38,264 bases of DNA from Cyclobacteriaceae bacterium (GTDB lineage: Bacteria > Bacteroidota > Bacteroidia > Cytophagales > Cyclobacteriaceae): contig CANGUK010000010.1 of NCBI GenBank assembly GCA_947457095.1, forward strand, positions 1-38,264. Reading direction: 5' to 3'. Both the position numbers and the translations under genes were made by a program. The stretch's first letter is position 1, and every line of letters begins with the position of its first letter. This document shows positions 27,354-34,705 of the stretch, one piece after another. Below the pieces are notes generated by a model. That model was not told where the DNA came from and did no database searches. It saw nothing but the letters and a program-made list of their open reading frames with translations.

Positions 27354-28493
27354 ATGAAAAAATATGACTACATACTAGCTGGAGGAGGATGCGCAGGTTT
27401 AAGCCTGGTCTACCATCTACTAGATAGTAGTTTGAAAGATTCCAACATTCTTATCTTAGAACCTACTCTTGGAGAGGTTCCCAACAAAACCTGGTGCTAC
27501 TGGAACACAGCAGCACTCCCCATTCACCCAGAAGCGGCTCGATTTTCCTGGAATTCGTTTTACTTACAGCAAGGAAAGCAGCAACACCAACATGGGTTCG
27601 GAAAATTATCCTATTACCACCTCAATTCGCACGACTTCTATGCACACGTGCTGGAGAAGATTAAAAACTTTCCTAACGTACATTTTTTGAAGGAAGAAGT
27701 AAGTGCCGTACGTTGCACTGGAAACGAAGTGAAGGTGGATACCAAGAACTCAGGTACGTTTTCCAGTAATTACGTATTTGATTCACGTATTACTACAACT
27801 AATACAAATCAAACAATTTTAAATCAGGTTTTTATAGGGTTACGAATAAAAAGTAAAACCCAGCTATTTGATCCCGAATCCATGGGTCTAATGGATTTCG
27901 ACACTCCTTCCTCTTCCAGTTTTGATTTCATCTACACGCTTCCCTTTTCTAGTCAGGAGGCCTTGATCGAATACACTGCCTACACCAGCGAAGCACGGGA
28001 CGAAAAAGAACTTTTGGATTCGCTTAAAGCTTTCCTGAAACAAAAATACGGGGAGCTTGAGTATGAAATTACCTTCCAGGAAACTGGTCAGATTCCAATG
28101 ACCAGCCGAATTCACTCACAGACTAGCGGGAATCGGCACATACAGATTGGTACAGCTGCAGGCTGGACCAAACCTTCCACGGGCTATACTTTCGCACAAA
28201 TTCAAGAAAATTGCAGCCAACTTGTTGCTCGCTTGGAAAAGGGAGCACCTCAAGATCTCCTATTTCCAAGGAAATTACGTTTCGTTTTCTACGACAACAT
28301 CCTGTTAAGCATTGCGCATCACTGGCCCAAGCGCCTTCCAGGGCTATTTATCAACCTTTTTTCGACTTCCTCTCCAGACTTAGTCTTTCGATTTTTAGCA
28401 GAAAAAACGAGTTTCTGGGAAGAACTTAAACTCTTGTCTCGCTTGAAGTTTGGTATTTTCTTGAAAGGACTTACCCGCTATGGCACGTATTGA
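27354..28493 (+). CDS. crtY: Lycopene beta-cyclase, CrtY type
   Basis: A 379-residue flavoprotein that cyclises lycopene to beta-carotene, the precursor of retinal. The N-terminal dinucleotide-binding motif is YILAGGGCAGLSLVYHLL; PNKTWCYW follows it, and LIEYTAYTS corresponds to the conserved acidic motif of this cyclase group. Together with blh directly downstream (14-nt overlap) and the opsin upstream, it supplies the chromophore. The upstream steps (crtE, crtB, crtI) are not in the window. Confidence 0.93.
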   Translation: MKKYDYILAGGGCAGLSLVYHLLDSSLKDSNILILEPTLGEVPNKTWCYWNTAALPIHPEAARFSWNSFYLQQGKQQHQHGFGKLSYYHLNSHDFYAHVLEKIKNFPNVHFLKEEVSAVRCTGNEVKVDTKNSGTFSSNYVFDSRITTTNTNQTILNQVFIGLRIKSKTQLFDPESMGLMDFDTPSSSSFDFIYTLPFSSQEALIEYTAYTSEARDEKELLDSLKAFLKQKYGELEYEITFQETGQIPMTSRIHSQTSGNRHIQIGTAAGWTKPSTGYTFAQIQENCSQLVARLEKGAPQDLLFPRKLRFVFYDNILLSIAHHWPKRLPGLFINLFSTSSPDLVFRFLAEKTSFWEELKLLSRLKFGIFLKGLTRYGTY

Positions 28494-29358
28494 ATACTTG
28501 GCCAAAGCCCTTGGTCTTGGAATCGCAGTTCTTTTTCTACTATTCCCTGACCTCTCCCAATCCATCCAATTTGCGGTATTAGGACTCATCCTACTCCTGG
28601 TAGGTATTCCACACGGCGGCATAGATCACCTCATTCACAACCCGGACATTCAACCTAAGGGACTGATTTCCTTTATCCTACGCTACCTACTCCTGATGCT
28701 CGGCTATGGACTTTTGTGGTGGTTTCTTCCTGTAGCAGCACTAATTGCATTTCTGGGGATGTCTGCCTACCATTTTGGTCAATCACACTTCCTGGAACAA
28801 GGCAAATTAGAAAACAAGGAAGGATTGCTGTACCTACTTAAAGGTGCCTTTTTCCTTTTCGTAATTCTCTTTGGGGATTGGTCCATGACACAGGAAATTT
28901 TAAGTTCCATGCTCTCCCTCGACCTTTCAGAAGAGTTCAGACTGGGGATTTTAGGTTTCTTATTGGTCAGCTCCCTAATCGCTCAAGGCTTCAGTGCCAA
29001 ACCTTTTGGCTTAGCCGATGGACTGGATTACCTGGTCCTCGCCCCAATCCTCTATTTCAGCCCACTATTGATTAGTTTTAGCGTGTATTTTGGGTTTTGG
29101 CACTCTCTACCCAGCATGCTTGCTGAATATGCCTACCTGCGGCAAATCCCTGCCTTCAATTCTCCCTTGAAATTTGGGAAGCAATTGCTCCCCTTTTCTG
29201 GAATAAGTTTGGTGGGAATAGCGGGAATCTTGTTTGCTGGACTGGAATTCCTAGAACCAAACCAACTTTACCTGCTATTTTTTGTGCTAATTTCCCTTAT
29301 TTCCCTTCCCCATATCCTGTATATGGACACCTTTTTGAAGGAAAAATTTCAAAATTGA
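28480..29358 (+). CDS. blh: Brp/Blh-family beta-carotene 15,15'-dioxygenase
   Basis: A 292-residue integral membrane iron enzyme that cleaves beta-carotene into two retinal molecules. The conserved His-rich segments are GIPHGGIDHLIH (about residues 44-55), SAYHFGQSHF (96-105) and FWHSLPSM (206-213), spread among about eight hydrophobic helices. It overlaps crtY by 14 nt, so the two are translationally coupled. Its end overlaps the convergent CoA-binding protein gene by 10 nt, so no separate terminator fits between them. Confidence 0.95.
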   Translation: MARIEYLAKALGLGIAVLFLLFPDLSQSIQFAVLGLILLLVGIPHGGIDHLIHNPDIQPKGLISFILRYLLLMLGYGLLWWFLPVAALIAFLGMSAYHFGQSHFLEQGKLENKEGLLYLLKGAFFLFVILFGDWSMTQEILSSMLSLDLSEEFRLGILGFLLVSSLIAQGFSAKPFGLADGLDYLVLAPILYFSPLLISFSVYFGFWHSLPSMLAEYAYLRQIPAFNSPLKFGKQLLPFSGISLVGIAGILFAGLEFLEPNQLYLLFFVLISLISLPHILYMDTFLKEKFQN

Positions 29359-29735
29359 CCTGTAGTCAACATAACTAAAGTACAGGCTTCTATTGCCTCA
29401 ATACCTGCTTTTTGTGTTTTGGAGAAAAATTCAGGGTTCTCTGTTCCTGGGTTAAAAATAATTCGCTGAGGACCCAACCCAATTAGGTAATCCACCCATT
29501 CAACCTGGTTTTGAGGCCCTAAATACAGCGTAATGGTATGAATACCGGGTAATTCAGGCTTCTGACGCAAGTCAACAATTTCCTTTCCAAAAACCAGCCC
29601 TTTTTTGATTCCAATCGGGATAAATGGAATCCCTTTGGCTTGCAATAAGTCAGCCGCACGGTAAGCATAGCGCTCTGGATTATCGGTAGCGCCCACAATT
29701 AAGGTGAATTTGGATTTATTTGGCTCGCTGCCCAT
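29349..29735 (-). CDS. CoA-binding domain protein (YccU-like)
   Basis: A 128-residue Rossmann-type protein of the CoA_binding_2 group: TLIVGATDNPERYAYRAADLLQAKGIPFIPIGIK and GIHTITLYLGPQNQVEWVDYLIGLGPQRIIFNPGTENPE fit the family. The specific role in the cell is unknown. The frame is open to a TTG at 29753, but ATG 29735 is preferred. It overlaps the next gene upstream (29716) by 20 nt, so it is the third gene of the lipid-acyltransferase operon. Confidence 0.88.
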   Translation of the reverse strand: MGSEPNKSKFTLIVGATDNPERYAYRAADLLQAKGIPFIPIGIKKGLVFGKEIVDLRQKPELPGIHTITLYLGPQNQVEWVDYLIGLGPQRIIFNPGTENPEFFSKTQKAGIEAIEACTLVMLTTGQF

Positions 29736-30699
29736 AGTATCGGTCCCGCTCAAAAGTATCCATATGGCGGTGCTTTTTACTTTCGTAGATGTCGTCGAGT
29801 GTGAGTAAGATCCCCGTCTCTTCTACCTCTCCAAACTCATCGTTTAGCGCCGTTCCAAAATTTTTCATACTTGGGGACAGGTTCATGTACGCATTGATCA
29901 GTGGAGGAATGTTCTCTCCTAATGCCCGGATCTTTCCGTTGAGCACCTTATAACCTTCCTTGTAATCGAGCCCTTCGAAGGGATTGGGATGCGAAAGGAT
30001 ATCGGTTTCATAGTTCAACCTTAACTTTTCCTTAGGTTTTACTAAGTCTTGATCATCAGGGAAATAATGGTTCATAAAGTAGAGCAGCAAATCGCGCCCC
30101 TCCCGATTGAAATGCGGGTACATGGTCACCTTTCCAAACAAGTATTTGACATTGGGATGAAGGAGTACGAACGCACCCAAACCATCCCAAAGATTGTCTA
30201 GACTAAACATTCCTTTACGGTTGTCCAAACTAGGCTGGTAACTCGGTTGAACGAAAGATCTACCCAACTCTATGGTGTAAGGCAAGTAGTCTTGAATAAA
30301 TTCTGGAGAAAAGTCAAACAAATGGGAGGTCGAAAGTTGAATTTCCCCATCAGGACCTAAGGCATTCGTGCAACAAATGAGTCGATAACCTGCCACAATC
30401 TGTTCGTCCTCCTCATTCCAGGTGATGAGCTGCTCGTAGCAAGTTTCGCTCGTATCATTCTCATCAAGGTCCAATTCCATACCTGTACCTCCTCCTGCTG
30501 CTCGAAAAGTCAATTCCCGAAGTCTACCGATCTCACGCACTACATTCGGTGCATTGTGGTAATTGACCACGTACACTATGTTATCGCCATTGTTGGTGTA
30601 GCGAAGGAAGCGCTCTGGGGTAAGTTCGGCCTTCAGAAGTTCACGATCCACAGCGGGGATAATCGCTTTCACCTCAGGCATTCGATTTTCCAAGTTCAT
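29716..30699 (-). CDS. GlsB/OlsB-like N-acyltransferase (GNAT, hemolysin-like)
   Basis: A 327-residue member of the 'putative hemolysin' GNAT group. It has LRELTFRAAGGGTGMELDLDENDTSETCYEQLITWNEE near residues 61-100 and ELGRSFVQPSYQ, both family marks. Known relatives (OlsB, and GlsB of Bacteroides) attach a 3-hydroxy acyl chain to the amino group of ornithine or glycine. The acyltransferase encoded immediately upstream would add the second acyl chain, together making an amino-acid lipid. The stop of the upstream gene overlaps its start by 26 nt. Confidence 0.87.
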   Translation of the reverse strand: MNLENRMPEVKAIIPAVDRELLKAELTPERFLRYTNNGDNIVYVVNYHNAPNVVREIGRLRELTFRAAGGGTGMELDLDENDTSETCYEQLITWNEEDEQIVAGYRLICCTNALGPDGEIQLSTSHLFDFSPEFIQDYLPYTIELGRSFVQPSYQPSLDNRKGMFSLDNLWDGLGAFVLLHPNVKYLFGKVTMYPHFNREGRDLLLYFMNHYFPDDQDLVKPKEKLRLNYETDILSHPNPFEGLDYKEGYKVLNGKIRALGENIPPLINAYMNLSPSMKNFGTALNDEFGEVEETGILLTLDDIYESKKHRHMDTFERDRYYGQRAK

Positions 30700-31495
30700 A
30701 CACTTTTGATTTCATGTGGTCTGCCCACTCTGGATCGGATTTGCTGCTGTCAAAATAGGTATAGGGCACTGGCTTTCCAAGTGTGATGTGAATTTTGCCT
30801 TTGCGCTGCTTGTACATTTCATCCACTAACCAGAACATTTCCAGGTTAACTTTCAAACCTATTTTTTTTCTAAAGTTGCTCAGATTGTAAAAAAACGAGG
30901 AATTTTTCCCTGAAATATGGGTTGGAATGACCGGCAACTGGTATTGTTTTGATTTGGCAATAAAGCTTTTCTTCCAGAGCAAATCCTTGATCCCTTCCTC
31001 CTGCTTTCGCGAAACCAGTCCAGCAGGGAATATCAACACCACATGTCCTTTGGAATACACTTCTTCGATGCGCTGATTGGCTTCTGTAGAGTTTCTCCCA
31101 AACTTGTTGACGGGTACAAAAAGAGGTTCAAAATTATTGAAGGTCATCAGCAGATCATTCACAAGGATGCGCACATCTGGACGAATCTTTCCAATGGCCT
31201 GCACAAAGGCGATCCCATCCATACCCCCCAACGGATGGTTGGAAGCCAAGATTACACCCCCTGTTTCTGGGATGTTTTCTGCCCCACTTACGGTAACATC
31301 CATCTCAAATTCCTGAATAAGCGCATTAGCAAAGTCCCAACCTTTTTTAGTCAGGTGCTTATTCAATACCGAATTGAGCCATTCCTCGTGGGTTACCCGC
31401 TTCACGTAGCGAAGCAAAAACCCAGGCATCCATTTCAAGAGACTTGGATTTTTTAAAGCAATCGCTTTTTCAATATCTATAAATTTTTGAGACAT
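30674..31495 (-). CDS. GlsA/OlsA-like lyso-lipid O-acyltransferase (PlsC domain)
   Basis: A 273-residue membrane-associated acyltransferase. The PlsC NHX4D motif is NHPLGGMDG (about residues 96-104), followed by FVPVNKFGRNS and the glycerophosphate-site-like FPAGLVSRKQ. Known relatives in Bacteroides (GlsA) and rhizobia (OlsA) complete glycine or ornithine lipids. The frame reaches a TTG at 31540, but ATG 31495 (MSQKFIDIEK) is preferred. It forms an overlapping pair with the N-acyltransferase gene; membranes with phosphorus-free amino lipids are common in this phylum. Confidence 0.88.
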   Translation of the reverse strand: MSQKFIDIEKAIALKNPSLLKWMPGFLLRYVKRVTHEEWLNSVLNKHLTKKGWDFANALIQEFEMDVTVSGAENIPETGGVILASNHPLGGMDGIAFVQAIGKIRPDVRILVNDLLMTFNNFEPLFVPVNKFGRNSTEANQRIEEVYSKGHVVLIFPAGLVSRKQEEGIKDLLWKKSFIAKSKQYQLPVIPTHISGKNSSFFYNLSNFRKKIGLKVNLEMFWLVDEMYKQRKGKIHITLGKPVPYTYFDSSKSDPEWADHMKSKVYELGKSNA

Positions 31496-31654
31496 GGCCC
31501 AACTCAGAACAAGGGTTAAATTCTTCTTGGCACCCCACAAAAGGGCTAACTATCAAAAATAGAAAAAAATCTAGCATACAAACCCCGAACAAGCCACTGG
31601 TTTTCTAGTTTCCTGAAAACCAAGTACCTTGATTTGGAATTGAACCCCTAAAAA

Positions 31655-32500
31655 ATGAACCTAGTTCTTACCGGCAGTACCTCCGGAATCGGATGGGAAA
31701 CCCTCCTCGCACTTCTTCCGCAGTTTGATCAAGTATTTCTACCAGTCAGAAACCTGGAAAAGGCCGAAAAATTGATCCAAAGCCTTCCTCAAAAAGAAAA
31801 AATAATACTCGTTTACTTGGACTTAAGCAACCTGGCATCGGTCAAGGAAGGAGCAGCAGTCCTGCTGAGCCAGGTGGATGAAATACAGGTTCTCATCAAC
31901 AATGCGGGCGGAATGTACCCGTCTGGAAAGCAAACTGCTGAAGGGCTGGATCTCAGTTTCAGCAGCAACCATCTGGGACAGTTTCTTTTGTTTCAAGAAC
32001 TGCTCCCTGCCCTGATCAAAGGCCAAGCCAAGGTTATCCAAGTGAGTTCCGAAGCCCACCGCATCGCAGGCCCTCCACAACAGGATTTTTCGCTGCGGAA
32101 ATCCTCCAGCACAGTGGCTTCTTATGCAAAAGTTAAATTATATAATATATTGTTTACGAATGAGATAGTTACTAAATATGAAAGTGAAGGATTAAGTGCA
32201 TATTCTCTACATCCAGGAGCTGTGCGAACGGCTTTCGGCTCGGAAGCCTCTCCTTGGGCCAAGGGGGTGATTGCCTTTACCAAGCTCTTTTTTATCTCCC
32301 CAAAAGCTGGCGCTGCCACTACCATTTTTTTGGCTACCACACCAAAAGAAAAACTTAAAAATGGGGGCTACTACAAAAACAAAAAGTTAAGCTTCCCCTC
32401 CACCCTTGCACGGGACTCCAAACTGGCAAAAGCGCTCTGGGAGTTTAGCCTAGCGGAAATCCAACGCGTATTGACAAACACAGGTACCCACAAGAAGTAA
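31655..32500 (+). CDS. Short-chain dehydrogenase/reductase
   Basis: A 281-residue NAD(P)-dependent oxidoreductase. The cofactor motif TGSTSGIG is at residues 6-13, NNAGG follows beta-strand 4, and the catalytic Tyr and Lys are in SYAKVK. It resembles the retinol-dehydrogenase/WW-oxidoreductase branch (SNHLGQFLLFQELLPAL, LHPGAVRTAF). Because retinal genes lie 2.3 kb away, retinal/retinol reduction is a possible but unsupported role. It stands alone on its strand before the methyltransferase gene (31-nt gap). Confidence 0.9.
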   Translation: MNLVLTGSTSGIGWETLLALLPQFDQVFLPVRNLEKAEKLIQSLPQKEKIILVYLDLSNLASVKEGAAVLLSQVDEIQVLINNAGGMYPSGKQTAEGLDLSFSSNHLGQFLLFQELLPALIKGQAKVIQVSSEAHRIAGPPQQDFSLRKSSSTVASYAKVKLYNILFTNEIVTKYESEGLSAYSLHPGAVRTAFGSEASPWAKGVIAFTKLFFISPKAGAATTIFLATTPKEKLKNGGYYKNKKLSFPSTLARDSKLAKALWEFSLAEIQRVLTNTGTHKK

Positions 32501-32531
32501 GAACACCACGAAATTCCGTAGTTTTGCAGCA

Positions 32532-33428
32532 ATGAAAGACTTGATCCTATCACTTTCCCCAGGACCTTGGAAAGAATATGAATTGATTGACACAGGAGGC
32601 TTCGAGAAATTGGAGCGCTTTGGGAAATTTATCCTGAGCCGTCCCGAACCACAAGCCATCTGGGACAAATCATTACCTGAATCAGACTGGAAAAAGTTGG
32701 CTCATGCTCACTTTGCCAAGGAAAAAAACAATCCTGAAAAGGGGCAATGGCAGCAGCTGAAGCCTATGCCGGACCACTGGCAACTCCCCTATGAAAATGC
32801 AGAAGGGCTAAAAATGACCCTCAATCTTTCCCAAACTTCCTTCAAACACATTGGCGTATTCCCGGAGCAGGCGGTTAACTGGGATTACCTGTACCGTAAG
32901 CTGAAGGCTTTCCCTACACCCAAGCCGAAGTTGCTCAACTTGTTTGGCTATACCGGAGCGGCTAGTGTGGCAGCCAGAGCCGCTGGCGCAGATGTTTCCC
33001 ACCTGGATTCGGTCAAGCAAGTCGTAACTTGGACCAAGCACAACATGGAGTCTTCGGGCCTAGACGGCATACGCTGGATCGTGGATGATGCCATGAAATT
33101 TATTAAGCGAGAAGCCCGTAGGGGCAATGTATACCAGGCCATCGTCTTGGATCCTCCCGCCTACGGAAGAGGTCCAGAAGGAGAAAAATGGATCCTGGAG
33201 GAGCAGATCAACGAAATGCTGAAAACCTGCGCAGAGATCTTGGATCCAAAGAATCACCTGCTTTTACTCAATATGTATTCTCTGAGTTTTTCTTCCTTGA
33301 TCGCCGCTAATTTGATCCAAACCAACTTTGGAAAAGTGGAAAATGCAGAGCAAGGGGAATTGTACTTGGAAGAAAGTCAAGGGAAAAAACTTCCTTTGGG
33401 CATTTTTTACCGGTTTTCAAGTTTTTGA
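32532..33428 (+). CDS. Class I SAM-dependent methyltransferase, RlmI/RlmK-like catalytic domain
   Basis: A 298-residue Rossmann methyltransferase. The SAM motif is LLNLFGYTGAASVAARAAGADVSHLDSVKQVVTWTKHN, followed by WIVDDAMKFI and the catalytic-loop VLDPPAYGRG. Overall fit is to the rRNA cytosine methyltransferase group COG1092, but the N-terminal PUA domain of RlmI is absent and a ~100-residue lead of other sequence is present. The likely substrate is a nucleic-acid base, not certain. It starts 31 nt after the SDR and ends 12 nt before the aminotransferase. Confidence 0.87.
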   Translation: MKDLILSLSPGPWKEYELIDTGGFEKLERFGKFILSRPEPQAIWDKSLPESDWKKLAHAHFAKEKNNPEKGQWQQLKPMPDHWQLPYENAEGLKMTLNLSQTSFKHIGVFPEQAVNWDYLYRKLKAFPTPKPKLLNLFGYTGAASVAARAAGADVSHLDSVKQVVTWTKHNMESSGLDGIRWIVDDAMKFIKREARRGNVYQAIVLDPPAYGRGPEGEKWILEEQINEMLKTCAEILDPKNHLLLLNMYSLSFSSLIAANLIQTNFGKVENAEQGELYLEESQGKKLPLGIFYRFSSF

Positions 33429-33440
33429 CCAAGATTCAAA

Positions 33441-34625
33441 ATGATCTCCAATCGGCAGCTTTTCCTATCCCATCTGGCTCAAACGACAGATTTTCCCTTG
33501 GCAATCGAAATCGTGAAGGCCGAAGGAATCTATCTTTATGGACCCAATGGAGAGCGCTACTTGGACCTGATATCCGGCATTGGCGTGAGCAATGTAGGCC
33601 ACTGCCACCCCAAGGTGGTCACCGCCATCCACCAGCAAGTAGATCAATACCTCCACGTAATGGTCTACGGAGAATACATTCAATCCCCACAAACCCTGTT
33701 GGCTAAGGCCTTAGTGGATACCCTTCCTGCTGGGCTAGACAACGTGTACCTAGTCAATAGCGGCTCGGAAGCCATCGAAGGAGCCATGAAGTTGGCCAAG
33801 CGCTACACCAATCGCCGCAACCTCATCTCCTGCACCAATGCCTACCACGGCAGCACCCAGGGTGCGCTCAGTATCGGGGGCAACGAGGAATTTAAGCGCG
33901 GTTACCGCCCCCTCCTCCCAGGCACCTCCCAGATTTTTTATGGGAGCTTCTCAGACCTGGAAAAAATTACCGAAGAAACTGCCGCAGTACTTATTGAAAC
34001 CATCCAAGGTGAAGCGGGCATTCGTGTGGCATGTACAACCTATTTCCAAGCCCTACGCGCTCGATGTACGGAAGTAGGCGCCTTGCTTATCCTGGACGAG
34101 ATTCAGGCTGGATTTGGTCGAACAGGTACTTTCTGGGCCTTTGAACAGTTTGACATCGTCCCAGACATTGTCGTATGTGCCAAAGGAATGGGCGGAGGCA
34201 TGCCCATTGGTGCATTTATCGCCAACAAGGAGGTGATGGGAGTATTCAAATCAAATCCCCTACTCGGACACATCACCACCTTTGGCGGACATCCGGTATC
34301 GGCCGCTGCATCGCTTGCTACCCTACGTGTGCTTCAAGTGGAGCAGTTGATAGATCAGGTCGGAGAAAAGGCCAACCTATTCAAATCCCTACTCATCCAT
34401 CCTCAAATCAAAGCCATTCGCAACCAAGGACTAATGATGGCCCTAGAATTCGAATCCTTCGACGCGCTCAAACCGATCATCGACCGGGCGATTCAACTCG
34501 GAGTAATCACGGATTGGTTCCTATTCTGCGACGATAGCATGCGCATCGCTCCTCCATTGACCATCAGTTTGGACGAGATCCGCGAAGCCTGTGCGATTAT
34601 CCTACAGGCCATCGATGGAAATTAA
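33441..34625 (+). CDS. Class III PLP-dependent aminotransferase
   Basis: A 394-residue enzyme of the acetylornithine/ornithine/4-aminobutyrate aminotransferase family. The N-terminal YLDLISGIGVSNVGHCHPKV, the phosphate-binding LVNSGSEAIEGAMKLA, the cofactor Asp in LLILDEIQAGFGRTG, and the Schiff-base Lys248 in CAKGMGGGMPIGAF are all present. Substrate (ornithine, acetylornithine, GABA, beta-alanine or a diamine) cannot be separated by sight. No arginine-biosynthesis gene is nearby. It is probably co-transcribed with the methyltransferase. Confidence 0.92.
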   Translation: MISNRQLFLSHLAQTTDFPLAIEIVKAEGIYLYGPNGERYLDLISGIGVSNVGHCHPKVVTAIHQQVDQYLHVMVYGEYIQSPQTLLAKALVDTLPAGLDNVYLVNSGSEAIEGAMKLAKRYTNRRNLISCTNAYHGSTQGALSIGGNEEFKRGYRPLLPGTSQIFYGSFSDLEKITEETAAVLIETIQGEAGIRVACTTYFQALRARCTEVGALLILDEIQAGFGRTGTFWAFEQFDIVPDIVVCAKGMGGGMPIGAFIANKEVMGVFKSNPLLGHITTFGGHPVSAAASLATLRVLQVEQLIDQVGEKANLFKSLLIHPQIKAIRNQGLMMALEFESFDALKPIIDRAIQLGVITDWFLFCDDSMRIAPPLTISLDEIREACAIILQAIDGN

Positions 34626-34705
34626 CCCAAGCATGCAAAAAATTTAACCTCCACCTATGCATTTTTTATCCTAATTTTCCCTAGTTCAAAGACACAACAC
34701 AATCA

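Noticed and set aside
31655-32500. Retinol dehydrogenase working with the retinal cluster
   Set aside because: The SDR family is too broad and the gene is separated from blh by an operon on the opposite strand.
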